The notes under the pieces were generated by a model, which ran no database searches, was not told where the DNA came from, and saw only the letters and a program-made list of their open reading frames with translations. A stretch of DNA of 9,433 nt from the NCBI GenBank assembly GCA_945965245.1, contig CAMFNC010000216.1, forward strand, positions 1 to 9,433, written 5' to 3'. Below are positions 1 to 6,818 of the stretch, piece after piece; positions within the stretch are counted from its first letter, which is position 1, and each line of letters begins with the position of its first letter. Position numbers and translations under genes: made by a program. Origin of the DNA: an uncultured Porphyromonas sp. GTDB taxonomy: Bacteria > Bacteroidota > Bacteroidia > Bacteroidales > Porphyromonadaceae.

Positions 1-16
1 ATTTTCCACAGAATGT

Positions 17-44
17 ATGCTGATTTATCGTGGACAGCATTTTT
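17..44 (+). terminator. Weak hairpin with T-run, possible terminator of an upstream gene
   Basis: A 6-bp stem (ATGCTG at 17-22 pairing with CAGCAT at 35-40) encloses a 12-nt loop and is followed by a short run of T ending at 44. It lies upstream of the channel gene and could end transcription entering from the left. The stem is short and has only three G:C pairs, and a competing 5-bp pairing (5-9 with 30-34) is possible, so this is a tentative call. Confidence 0.22.
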
Positions 45-70
45 ATGAGTAAACTTGCATCAAACCATAT

Positions 71-78
71 TAACTTTG
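71..78 (+). promoter_or_regulatory. Candidate Bacteroidota -7 promoter box for the mscS-uvrB unit
   Basis: The octamer TAACTTTG matches the Bacteroidota -7 consensus TAnnTTTG exactly and lies about 87 bp upstream of the chosen channel start at 165, in AT-rich DNA. I cannot find a good TTTG -33 element at the usual 19-21 bp spacing; only TGAG at 46-49 lies near that position. If the box is used, transcription would start near 85, downstream of the in-frame ATGs at 30 and 45, which would rule those out as starts. Confidence 0.3.
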
Positions 79-164
79 TTCATTACAATTATATACAACA
101 AATGAGTTACATCTCTTCTTTTACGACATTAAGGTCTATTGATTCATTGTCGATTGTCGGTGAA

Positions 165-989
165 ATGGGTGGAAATAAATTTTTCAGTCGCTTTCTTGAT
201 GATTGGTTGGGGCGCATTACCGATTTCGGCGTACGTGTGGTTATAGCTCTGATATTCTTCGTTCTGGCACGTTATCTGGTTCGCTTTGTGTTAAGCCATG
301 TGGAGCGGCTTAACGGACGCACACGCTTGGATCCCAATTTGAGTAGTTTGCTCCGTCATGTGATTCGGATAGCCATGTATGTGGGGGTATTCGTGGTGAT
401 AGCCAACATCGTGGGATTTAAGCCTGTTTCTTTTGCAGCGCTGATAGCTTCACTGGGTGTGGGCGTGGGTATGGGATTGAGCGGTCAGTTGCAAAATTTG
501 GCCGGCGGAGTCATCATCCTCGTGACCAAACCCTTTACCATCGGAGATTATATCGTGGCACAGTCTGCCGAAGGTGTAGTGCAGTCTTTGTCGCTGTTTC
601 ATACAATAATCAAATCTGTTGATAATAAACGAATATATATCCCCAATGGTGCTTTGAGCAGTGGTGTGATTACCAACTTATCGCAGGAGGATATCCGACG
701 CAATGAATGGAGCATCGGTATTTGCTATAATGAAGACTTCGAACGCGTTCGACTCATTCTTTCGGAGCTAATAGCAGAGGATAAACGCATTTTGGCCACT
801 CCTGCGCCTGTCATCGCTCTGAGCAAACTTTCTGCTAGTTCCGTGGATGTCCTGATACGTGCATGGTGTGCCGGAACCGACCTGTGGGATGTTTACTTCG
901 ATTTTAATAAAAGGATGTATGCACGCTTCAATGCAGAGGGTATCGACTTCCCCTTCCCACAGCTAACCATTCATCGTAACGAAGTTTAG
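165..989 (+). CDS. Small-conductance mechanosensitive ion channel, MscS family
   Basis: Predicted inner-membrane channel that opens under membrane tension to release solutes during hypo-osmotic shock. From the ATG at 165 the protein is 274 residues, close to E. coli MscS (286). It has the standard layout: TM1 about residues 20-42, TM2 about 64-84, and a Gly-rich pore helix TM3 about 88-118 with GLSGQLQNLAGG and then KPFTIGDYI. The cytoplasmic beta domain includes the family-typical IPNG and RRNEWSIGICY, and the C-terminal domain ends in GIDFPFPQL. The frame stays open upstream, with in-frame ATGs at 30, 45 and 102. Those 15-45 extra residues contain no family motif, the DNA is AT-rich, and a candidate promoter box lies at 71-78, so I prefer 165. 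By gap-free alignment, the E. coli gate leucines L105 and L109 fall on V99 and M103 here. uvrB follows after 23 bp. Family assignment is firm; gating behaviour is not known. Confidence 0.93.
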   Translation: MGGNKFFSRFLDDWLGRITDFGVRVVIALIFFVLARYLVRFVLSHVERLNGRTRLDPNLSSLLRHVIRIAMYVGVFVVIANIVGFKPVSFAALIASLGVGVGMGLSGQLQNLAGGVIILVTKPFTIGDYIVAQSAEGVVQSLSLFHTIIKSVDNKRIYIPNGALSSGVITNLSQEDIRRNEWSIGICYNEDFERVRLILSELIAEDKRILATPAPVIALSKLSASSVDVLIRAWCAGTDLWDVYFDFNKRMYARFNAEGIDFPFPQLTIHRNEV

Positions 990-1012
990 ATGTAAATCCG
1001 ATACGAATACAA

Positions 1013-3046
1013 ATGGGTGATTTTAGACTGACCTCACGATTTAAACCCACGGGCGACCAACCCGAAGCCATCCGCACTTTGGTGGACGGTGTGCGCAGTG
1101 GCGATGTGGCGCAGGTATTGCTGGGGGTAACGGGCAGCGGCAAAACGTTTACGGCTGCCAATGTGGTTGCCGAGCTGAATCGACCCACTTTGGTTTTGAG
1201 CCACAATAAAACTTTGGCGGCGCAGCTCTACGGCGAATTTAAATCCTTCTTCCCAGACAATGCCGTGGAATATTTTGTTTCCTATTACGATTATTATCAG
1301 CCCGAAGCCTATCTGGCAGTGTCGGATACCTATATAGAAAAGGATATGGCCATCAATGCCGAGATCGAAAAACTTCGGTTGCGCACCACGGCTTCGCTGC
1401 TCAGCGGTCGTAAGGATGTTCTGGTTGTTTCGTCCGTATCGTGCCTTTATGGTATGGCCAATCCGGCTGCGTATAACGAAAAGGTAATCCGGCTGCGTAT
1501 GGGGCAACCCATGAAGCGGGAAGATTTTACACGCATGTTGGTAGAGGCCTATTATGTGAATAATAAGTTGGATTTCGATAGCGGCAAATTTCGTATCAAA
1601 GGCGACACGGTAGATGTATTTCCTGCCATTGAAGGATATGAGGGAGTAGCTTATCGTATTGAGTTTTGGGACGATGAGATAGAGCGTATCTCCGGTTTTG
1701 ACCCTCGCACAGGCAAAGATCTCTCCGTGATGAACAGCTTGCAAATCTATCCGGCCAATCTTTTCGTGACCACCAAGGAGCAACAAGAGCATGCTTTGCA
1801 GCTCATTGAAATGGACCTCAACAGTCGTGTGAATAATTTGGAACAGTTGGGCAAAACATTTGAAGCCAAACGGCTTTACGAACGTGTATCCTATGATATG
1901 GAGATGATTAAGGAGTTGGGGTATTGCTCCGGTATCGAAAACTATTCGCGCTATCTGGACGGACGGCGTGCCGGCGAACGGCCTTTCTGTCTTTTGGATT
2001 ATTTCCCCGATGACTTTCTTTTGGTGGTGGACGAAAGCCACGTTACCATCCCTCAAATACGTGCCATGTATGGCGGTGACCGCTCCCGCAAGCAAAGTCT
2101 TGTGGAATACGGCTTCCGACTGCCGGCCGCTTTGGATAATCGACCTCTGACATTCGACGAATTTGAGTCGCTTACGCCGCAAACCATTTATATCAGTGCC
2201 ACTCCTGCCGATTATGAGTTGGCAAAGAGCGAAGGTGTGGTGGTGGAGCAGCTTATTCGCCCCACCGGACTTTTGGATCCACCTATCGAAGTGCGCCCAA
2301 CCGCCAACCAAGTGGACGATTTGGAAGAGGAAATCATCCGCTGCGTCGATAAGAAACAACGTGTGCTGGTAACCACGCTTACCAAGCGCATGGCAGAAGA
2401 ACTGACGGAGTATTTGCTGCGCCATCGTTTCAAGTGCAGTTACATTCACAGCGATGTGGATACCCTCAAACGTGTGCAAATCATGGAAGACCTGCGCAAG
2501 GGAGTATATGATATATTGGTGGGGGTGAACCTGCTGCGTGAGGGATTGGATTTGCCGGAGGTTTCATTGGTGGCGGTTCTGGATGCCGATAAAGAGGGCT
2601 TTTTGCGCTCACATCGTTCACTTACGCAGACGGCTGGACGTGCTGCCCGCCATGTGGAGGGACACGTGATTTTCTATGCCGATCAAATGACCGACAGCAT
2701 GCGCCGCACGATGGAAGAAACGGCGCGCCGACGCGAAAAACAGTTGGCGTATAACGAACTGCATCATATCACGCCGCAGCAGATTGTCAAAAACAGCGTG
2801 GCCATCTTCCGAGGTGACGAACAGGAAATCAAGAGTGTCGAAAACAATGCCTATATCGAACCTACAGTTACTCAAGTGGCAGACCCGGTTACTCCTTATC
2901 TGAATAAATCTCAAATCGAAAAACTGATTAGCGAAACACGCAAGCGCATGTTGGCAGCAGCCAAAGAATTGGACTTCATCGAAGCCGCCCGCTTGCGCAA
3001 TGAACTTTTGGCTCTGGAAAAGAAGCAGTCTGCTTTCGGCAGGTAG
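1013..3046 (+). CDS. uvrB: Excinuclease ABC subunit B (UvrB)
   Basis: Core damage-verification protein of nucleotide excision repair. UvrA2-UvrB scans DNA, UvrB inserts its beta-hairpin to verify the lesion, then recruits UvrC for dual incision and is released by UvrD. The protein is 677 residues (E. coli 673) and appears complete. Walker A is GVTGSGKT at 38-45. The lesion-probing beta-hairpin begins at YYDYYQPEAY (91-100). The helicase motif II-like VVDESH lies at 338-343, NLLREGLDLPEV at 506-517 and motif VI QTAGRAAR at 539-546. A C-terminal UVR coiled-coil motif (about 632-668, with LDFIEAARLRNEL) is the UvrC/UvrA contact. The ATG at 1013 gives the canonical N-terminus FRLTSRFKPTGDQPEAI; no Shine-Dalgarno precedes it. 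It sits 23 bp behind the channel gene, so the two are probably co-transcribed. I see no LexA-type operator in the short gap. All key motifs are present. Confidence 0.99.
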   Translation: MGDFRLTSRFKPTGDQPEAIRTLVDGVRSGDVAQVLLGVTGSGKTFTAANVVAELNRPTLVLSHNKTLAAQLYGEFKSFFPDNAVEYFVSYYDYYQPEAYLAVSDTYIEKDMAINAEIEKLRLRTTASLLSGRKDVLVVSSVSCLYGMANPAAYNEKVIRLRMGQPMKREDFTRMLVEAYYVNNKLDFDSGKFRIKGDTVDVFPAIEGYEGVAYRIEFWDDEIERISGFDPRTGKDLSVMNSLQIYPANLFVTTKEQQEHALQLIEMDLNSRVNNLEQLGKTFEAKRLYERVSYDMEMIKELGYCSGIENYSRYLDGRRAGERPFCLLDYFPDDFLLVVDESHVTIPQIRAMYGGDRSRKQSLVEYGFRLPAALDNRPLTFDEFESLTPQTIYISATPADYELAKSEGVVVEQLIRPTGLLDPPIEVRPTANQVDDLEEEIIRCVDKKQRVLVTTLTKRMAEELTEYLLRHRFKCSYIHSDVDTLKRVQIMEDLRKGVYDILVGVNLLREGLDLPEVSLVAVLDADKEGFLRSHRSLTQTAGRAARHVEGHVIFYADQMTDSMRRTMEETARRREKQLAYNELHHITPQQIVKNSVAIFRGDEQEIKSVENNAYIEPTVTQVADPVTPYLNKSQIEKLISETRKRMLAAAKELDFIEAARLRNELLALEKKQSAFGR

Positions 3047-3133
3047 TCTTCTCACGTTTACAATTTTAATCCGGAGGGTCTTAAGTAATGAATTTTATGG
3101 TTGGATGAGAGAATCTGTAAATACACCATTGGC

Positions 3134-3493
3134 TTAATACGAGGAGCGGAGGGTGACGGCAGCATGCTGTACATCGCCTCCGAAAGGCGGATTATGTTTG
3201 GCCACACGCACCTCGATGCTGTATATTTCTGCCGGCCAGTGGTTATGGATGGCACGTTCGATGCGTCCACATACATGTTCCAATAGCTTGGATGGGCTAT
3301 TCATTTCCTTCCGTACCAATTCATATACATCCGCATAGCTGATGGTATCGGTCAGTTCGTCACTTTGTACCGAGGCATCTGCCCGGACTTCCAAAGCCAA
3401 ATCTACGGTGAAATGATTACCCACACGGGTTTCCTGTGGCATTACACCGTGGTAGGCATAAAATTTCATTCCATTCAGTTCAATCTTGATCAC
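3134..3493 (-). CDS. folB: Dihydroneopterin aldolase (FolB)
   Basis: Cytosolic folate-biosynthesis enzyme that cleaves 7,8-dihydroneopterin to 6-hydroxymethyl-7,8-dihydropterin and glycolaldehyde, ahead of HPPK and dihydropteroate synthase. Its 119 residues are the usual length for this tunnelling-fold protein. Signatures are LNGMKFYAYHGV at the N-terminus with E21 matching the pterin-contact Glu22 of S. aureus DHNA, Y53 matching Tyr54, LLEH (70-73) with E72 as the pterin-anchoring Glu, and AKHNPPFGG with K99 matching catalytic Lys100. The start is GTG at 3493, preferred over the ATG nine codons in because the first beta-strand IKIELNG is conserved. The GTG lies inside the cation-transporter gene, giving a 14-bp overlap in another frame, which suggests translational coupling. 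It is the last gene of the leftward unit and converges on uvrB. Confidence 0.96.
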   Translation of the reverse strand: MIKIELNGMKFYAYHGVMPQETRVGNHFTVDLALEVRADASVQSDELTDTISYADVYELVRKEMNSPSKLLEHVCGRIERAIHNHWPAEIYSIEVRVAKHNPPFGGDVQHAAVTLRSSY

Positions 3494-4409
3494 GGTCGGT
3501 TTCTTCTTCGGGTTCTACATGTATGATTACGTGGGTTTGCTCGCCAAACTCGTTGCACAGCCTATCTTCTATCTCCTGAGTGATGCGATGTGCCTCCGAT
3601 ACGGACATGGAGCCTTTTACCCGAATGTCTGCTTCGATGGCATAGCGACTGCCTATGCTGCGAGTGTGAATTTTGTGATAACTCAGGATACGAGGCTCTT
3701 CTCGCAGCACCGAGTGAATGCTCTCCTGCACTTCTTTGGGCAGGCTTTTCTCCAGCAATTCTCCCACGGCGGGCATCAGCAGCGATGTGCCTGTGTAGAT
3801 GATAATAATGCTCACTACACTTGCTGCTATTGGCTCCAGCATTGCCCAGCCCTTGCCGAGAAACATGGCAGCGGAAATACCTATCAGCACGGCAGTGGAG
3901 ATAAATACGTCATTGCGGTGATCGAAAGCTTTGGCACGCAGGCTGCTGCTTTTGAGTTGAATGCTCTGCCGTTTGGTGTAAAAGAAGAGTATGGTCTTAA
4001 ATACGATGGTCACGATGGCGGTAATCAGCGCAATGGGTTCGGGTGTGATGATGGGGATATGGCGAATGACGGCATCTAACACTTTATCCACCGAGCCTAC
4101 CAATAGCGAGATACCTAATATTATCATGGCTATGGCGATGAGTGCCGATGCCAAGGTCTCGTATTTGCCGTGGCCATACCGATGATGTTCGTCCGAAGGC
4201 TTACAAGAGATGCGCACGAAAAGGAGCATAGTGAAGTCGGTGATGAAATCCGATAGGGAGTTGGCTGCATCTGCAATCATGGCGCTACTATGCCCCAGGA
4301 TACCTGCAATGAACTTGATAATCATCAAGAGAATATTGACAGCCGTGCCGATGAGTGTGGCAATGAAAATATTCTTTTCGCGCTGACTGTAAAATAAGTT
4401 TTTTAGCAT
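3480..4409 (-). CDS. Cation diffusion facilitator (CDF) family metal exporter, probably Mn-type
   Basis: Predicted inner-membrane metal/proton antiporter that exports a divalent cation from the cytoplasm. The 309 residues fit the CDF family: six hydrophobic segments within roughly 14-210, the conserved HRYGHGKYETLA loop (76-87), and a cytoplasmic C-terminal domain from about 215 ending in THVIIHVEP. At the transport site, E. coli YiiP uses D45/D49 in TM2 and H153/D157 in TM5. Here I read N50 and D54 (NSLSD) in TM2 and D163 and D167 (DHRND) in TM5. Replacement of the TM5 His by Asp, with Asn in TM2, is the pattern described for Mn exporters such as pneumococcal MntE and argues against a Zn transporter; metal specificity remains inference. 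It starts at an ATG 12 bp after the antiporter gene, and its 3' end overlaps folB by 14 bp, so the three are likely one operon. No metal-responsive operator is visible. Confidence 0.94.
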   Translation of the reverse strand: MLKNLFYSQREKNIFIATLIGTAVNILLMIIKFIAGILGHSSAMIADAANSLSDFITDFTMLLFVRISCKPSDEHHRYGHGKYETLASALIAIAMIILGISLLVGSVDKVLDAVIRHIPIITPEPIALITAIVTIVFKTILFFYTKRQSIQLKSSSLRAKAFDHRNDVFISTAVLIGISAAMFLGKGWAMLEPIAASVVSIIIIYTGTSLLMPAVGELLEKSLPKEVQESIHSVLREEPRILSYHKIHTRSIGSRYAIEADIRVKGSMSVSEAHRITQEIEDRLCNEFGEQTHVIIHVEPEEETDRDQD

Positions 4410-4421
4410 GAGAATGGAAGA

Positions 4422-5882
4422 TTATGCTTCGGTTTGCAAACTATCCGATACGATTAATAAAACATCTTTCGGCTGCAATTCCAATTTGCCTTTAGGCACC
4501 ATGTACCGTTCGTCACGTTTGACCAAAATAACCAATTCGTGGTCTGCAAGGTCCAGTTGCATCAGGGTATTACCCTTGCTTAACATCGATTCCGTTACCT
4601 TGCGTTCTTCCATTCGAGTGCCGATTTCTTCCGGAATTTCCACCCCAAAGAGGCTTTTGCGATCCGGCATGGGCATATCCAAACGAAGCCATCGAGCCAG
4701 AGTGCTAATGCTACTGCCCTGAATGGTCAGAGAGAGCACGGTAATGAAAAATACGATATTGAAAAGTGTATCGGCTCCGGGGATGTCGCTCATCATGGGG
4801 TAGGTGGCAAAGATGATGGGCACTGCACCGCGCAGTCCCACCCACGAGAGGAATACCTTACCTCTGAAGCTAAACCCTTTGAATGGTGTCATACTGATAA
4901 ATACGGCCAACGGACGTGCCACAAAAATCATCACCAATCCGGCTATCATGGCAAAAGGTGCTACCTGCCATAGGCTCGGTGCATTGACCAAAAGCCCCAA
5001 CATGATGAATAGGATGATTTGCACCAACCACGTGATACCATCGAAAAAGGTTTTAATACTCTTTTTGTGCACCAAGCGGCTGTTGCCCACGAAGATACCG
5101 GTGATATACACGGCCAAATATCCGTTTCCGCCCAACATGGTGGTGATGGCAAAGGTCAGGAATACCATGCAGAGGAGTAATATGGGGTAGAGTGAATCAT
5201 TATAGATATTGACTTTGTTCAGTAAAAACACACAAAGTTTTCCCATGGCATACCCCAATACGATGCCCACGATAAACTGAAGGAGAAATGTGCTCACAAT
5301 CTGCCAAGCACTGCCACCGGCATCGGAGGTAATGTATTGTATCAACGCGATGGTCAGCATATAAGCCATCGGGTCGTTACTACCACTCTCTAATTCCAAG
5401 GTAGGTTTTAGATTTTCTTTGAGATGTATTTGTTGGTTGCTCAGTAGGGCGAATACCGAAGCTGAGTCTGTACTGGACATGGTGGCCGCCAATAGTAATG
5501 CAATAGGAAAGGTAAGGTGGATGGGAGAGACGGGAATGCGCCCCATGAAGTAAAGAATGGCACCAAATACCAGTGTGGTAATAGCCACACCCAAAGTAGA
5601 GAGTGTGATACCCGGAGCCATCACTTTTTTTATATCGTGGTAGTGGGTGTCCATACCACCTGAAAAAAGGATGATGCTCAACGCCAATACCCCTACGAAT
5701 TGCGCCGTGCCGGGGTCATCGAAGTGGATGCCGAATCCTCCCGAACCAAAGAAAATGCCGGTGGCAAGAAATAACAATAAGGCCGGCAAGCCGAATTTTG
5801 TGCCCACTTTTCCGGCCATGATGCCCACCAAAATCAGTAGAGAGCCTACAAACAGGAAATATTCGGGAGCGATATTTACCAT
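4422..5882 (-). CDS. nhaP2: K+(Na+)/H+ antiporter, NhaP2-like (CPA1 family) with C-terminal RCK_C domain
   Basis: Predicted inner-membrane monovalent cation/proton antiporter for pH and K+/Na+ homeostasis. The 486 residues contain about 12-13 hydrophobic segments between 8 and 390. Family landmarks are STDSASVFALL (137-147), ESGSNDPMA (165-173) with the Asn-Asp pair N169/D170 at the ion-binding position, and WVGLRGAVPI (347-356) with conserved R351. After the membrane part comes a soluble RCK_C/TrkA-C domain at about 405-484 (HELVILVKRDE, PKDVLLIVSD), probably a ligand-binding regulatory module. From memory, E. coli NhaP2/CvrA is about 578 residues with a further CorC/HlyC-like domain after RCK_C; that domain is absent here and the protein ends cleanly at a TAA. 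It is the first gene after the hairpin at 5911-5968 and is followed 12 bp later by the metal exporter. K+ versus Na+ preference cannot be read from the sequence. Confidence 0.93.
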   Translation of the reverse strand: MVNIAPEYFLFVGSLLILVGIMAGKVGTKFGLPALLLFLATGIFFGSGGFGIHFDDPGTAQFVGVLALSIILFSGGMDTHYHDIKKVMAPGITLSTLGVAITTLVFGAILYFMGRIPVSPIHLTFPIALLLAATMSSTDSASVFALLSNQQIHLKENLKPTLELESGSNDPMAYMLTIALIQYITSDAGGSAWQIVSTFLLQFIVGIVLGYAMGKLCVFLLNKVNIYNDSLYPILLLCMVFLTFAITTMLGGNGYLAVYITGIFVGNSRLVHKKSIKTFFDGITWLVQIILFIMLGLLVNAPSLWQVAPFAMIAGLVMIFVARPLAVFISMTPFKGFSFRGKVFLSWVGLRGAVPIIFATYPMMSDIPGADTLFNIVFFITVLSLTIQGSSISTLARWLRLDMPMPDRKSLFGVEIPEEIGTRMEERKVTESMLSKGNTLMQLDLADHELVILVKRDERYMVPKGKLELQPKDVLLIVSDSLQTEA

Positions 5883-5910
5883 AAGGAATAAAAAGTCTGT
5901 ATAATAGGTG

Positions 5911-5968
5911 TTAAAAATAAAGGTGTGGTGTATGGCTGCTAAGGTACATCAGTGTCCATACACCACAC
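5911..5968 (-). terminator. Intrinsic-terminator-like hairpin downstream of the phosphorylase gene
   Basis: A perfect 13-bp inverted repeat (GTGTGGTGTATGG at 5923-5935; CCATACACCACAC at 5956-5968) flanks a 20-nt loop, with a possible inner CTG/CAG pairing. On the minus strand the stem is followed directly by CTTTATTTTTAA (5922 to 5911), the U-rich tail expected of a Rho-independent terminator. It lies 15 bp beyond the phosphorylase stop. On the plus strand the stem is followed by an A-rich tract, so it fits only leftward transcription. About 40 bp then remain before the antiporter ATG, leaving little room for a separate promoter; read-through or attenuation is possible. Confidence 0.72.
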
Positions 5969-5982
5969 GATTAAAAATGAAA

Positions 5983-6804
5983 TTAAATTTCTTGAACCAA
6001 GGACGTGAAGATTTTGCCCATTTTCTCCGAGGCCGCATTGGCTGCATCGATTACATCTTGGGCATCATTTTTGAAATCATCGGCAAAGTGATACCCTTCG
6101 TTGGTTATTACACTCATACCGAATACTCGCATTTCGGCATGGCGAGCCACAATTACTTCGGGCACGGTGCTCATGCCGATGGCATCACCACCCACTTTGC
6201 CCCAGAATGCATATTCAGCAGGCGTTTCGTATGAAGGTCCGGTTAGCCCCACATACACTCCTTTTTTCACAGCTATACCGAGACGTTGGCAGATGCTTTC
6301 AGCCTTGGCGATGAACTCGCGGTCGTATGCACGGGTCATATCCGGAAAGCGAGGACCGAACATCTCCATATTGCGCCCGATTAGCGGATTGGGCAGGTTG
6401 TTGATGTGGTCGCGGATAATCATCAGGTCGCCCACTTTGAATGTATTGTTGATGCCACCGGCAGCATTGGAAACCAACAGGTTTTCGATGCCGAGGAGCT
6501 TCATCACACGTACCGGAAAGGTTACTTGATCCATGCAGTAGCCTTCGTAGTAGTGAAATCTTCCTTGCATGGCCAGAACGGGTATGCCGCCCAGCATGCC
6601 GGCAATCAGATTGCCTTTGTGTCCCACGGCTGTGGATTGGGCAAAGTGAGGTATCTGAGCATAGGGAATAACTGTCTGCTCGGTAATGCGGTTTACCAAA
6701 TTACCCAATCCGCTGCCCAAAATAATGGCAGTGCGAGTGCCTTGTGAAATACGAGAAGCGAGAAATGATGCCGCTTCGTGGTAATGTTCTTCTTGCATGT
6801 TCAT
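5983..6804 (-). CDS. punA: Purine nucleoside phosphorylase, trimeric PNP-I type (inosine/guanosine)
   Basis: Predicted cytosolic enzyme that phosphorolyses 6-oxopurine (deoxy)nucleosides to free base plus (deoxy)ribose-1-phosphate in purine salvage. Its 273 residues match the low-molecular-mass trimeric class. Landmarks are the phosphate loop ILGSGLG (28-34), GRFHYYEGY (81-89, matching human R84/H86), VSNAAGGI (111-118), GPSYETPAE (189-197) with E197 at human Glu201, GMSTVPEVIVARH (210-222) with M211 at human Met219, and ITN (233-235) with N235 at human Asn243. That Glu/Asn pair marks 6-oxopurine preference; MTA phosphorylases carry Asp at the Asn position. The ATG at 6804 is used; an in-frame ATG two codons later is equally possible. 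The gene follows the MTA/SAH-type deaminase by 14 bp, and that enzyme makes exactly 6-oxopurine nucleosides, so it may accept the deaminase products (inference). Confidence 0.96.
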   Translation of the reverse strand: MNMQEEHYHEAASFLASRISQGTRTAIILGSGLGNLVNRITEQTVIPYAQIPHFAQSTAVGHKGNLIAGMLGGIPVLAMQGRFHYYEGYCMDQVTFPVRVMKLLGIENLLVSNAAGGINNTFKVGDLMIIRDHINNLPNPLIGRNMEMFGPRFPDMTRAYDREFIAKAESICQRLGIAVKKGVYVGLTGPSYETPAEYAFWGKVGGDAIGMSTVPEVIVARHAEMRVFGMSVITNEGYHFADDFKNDAQDVIDAANAASEKMGKIFTSLVQEI

Positions 6805-6818
6805 AGCGTTAATTTATT

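Noticed and set aside
30..164. N-terminal extension of the MscS channel from the ATG at 30
   Set aside because: The extra residues match nothing in the family, the DNA is AT-rich, and it overlaps a candidate promoter box. Without it the length is close to E. coli MscS.
1034..2479. Long minus-strand open frame (481 codons) opposite uvrB
   Set aside because: It lies entirely under a clear full-length UvrB. Its translation is rich in His, Phe and Ile with no family motif, typical of the reverse frame of a conserved gene.
3486..4079. Plus-strand open frame of 197 codons opposite the metal exporter
   Set aside because: It is a shadow of the CDF gene, whose family motifs are complete on the other strand. 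The translation shows no recognisable domain.
5908..6234. Plus-strand small open frame crossing the hairpin into the phosphorylase gene
   Set aside because: Most of it is antisense to the phosphorylase and the remainder runs through the inverted repeat; no support as a gene.
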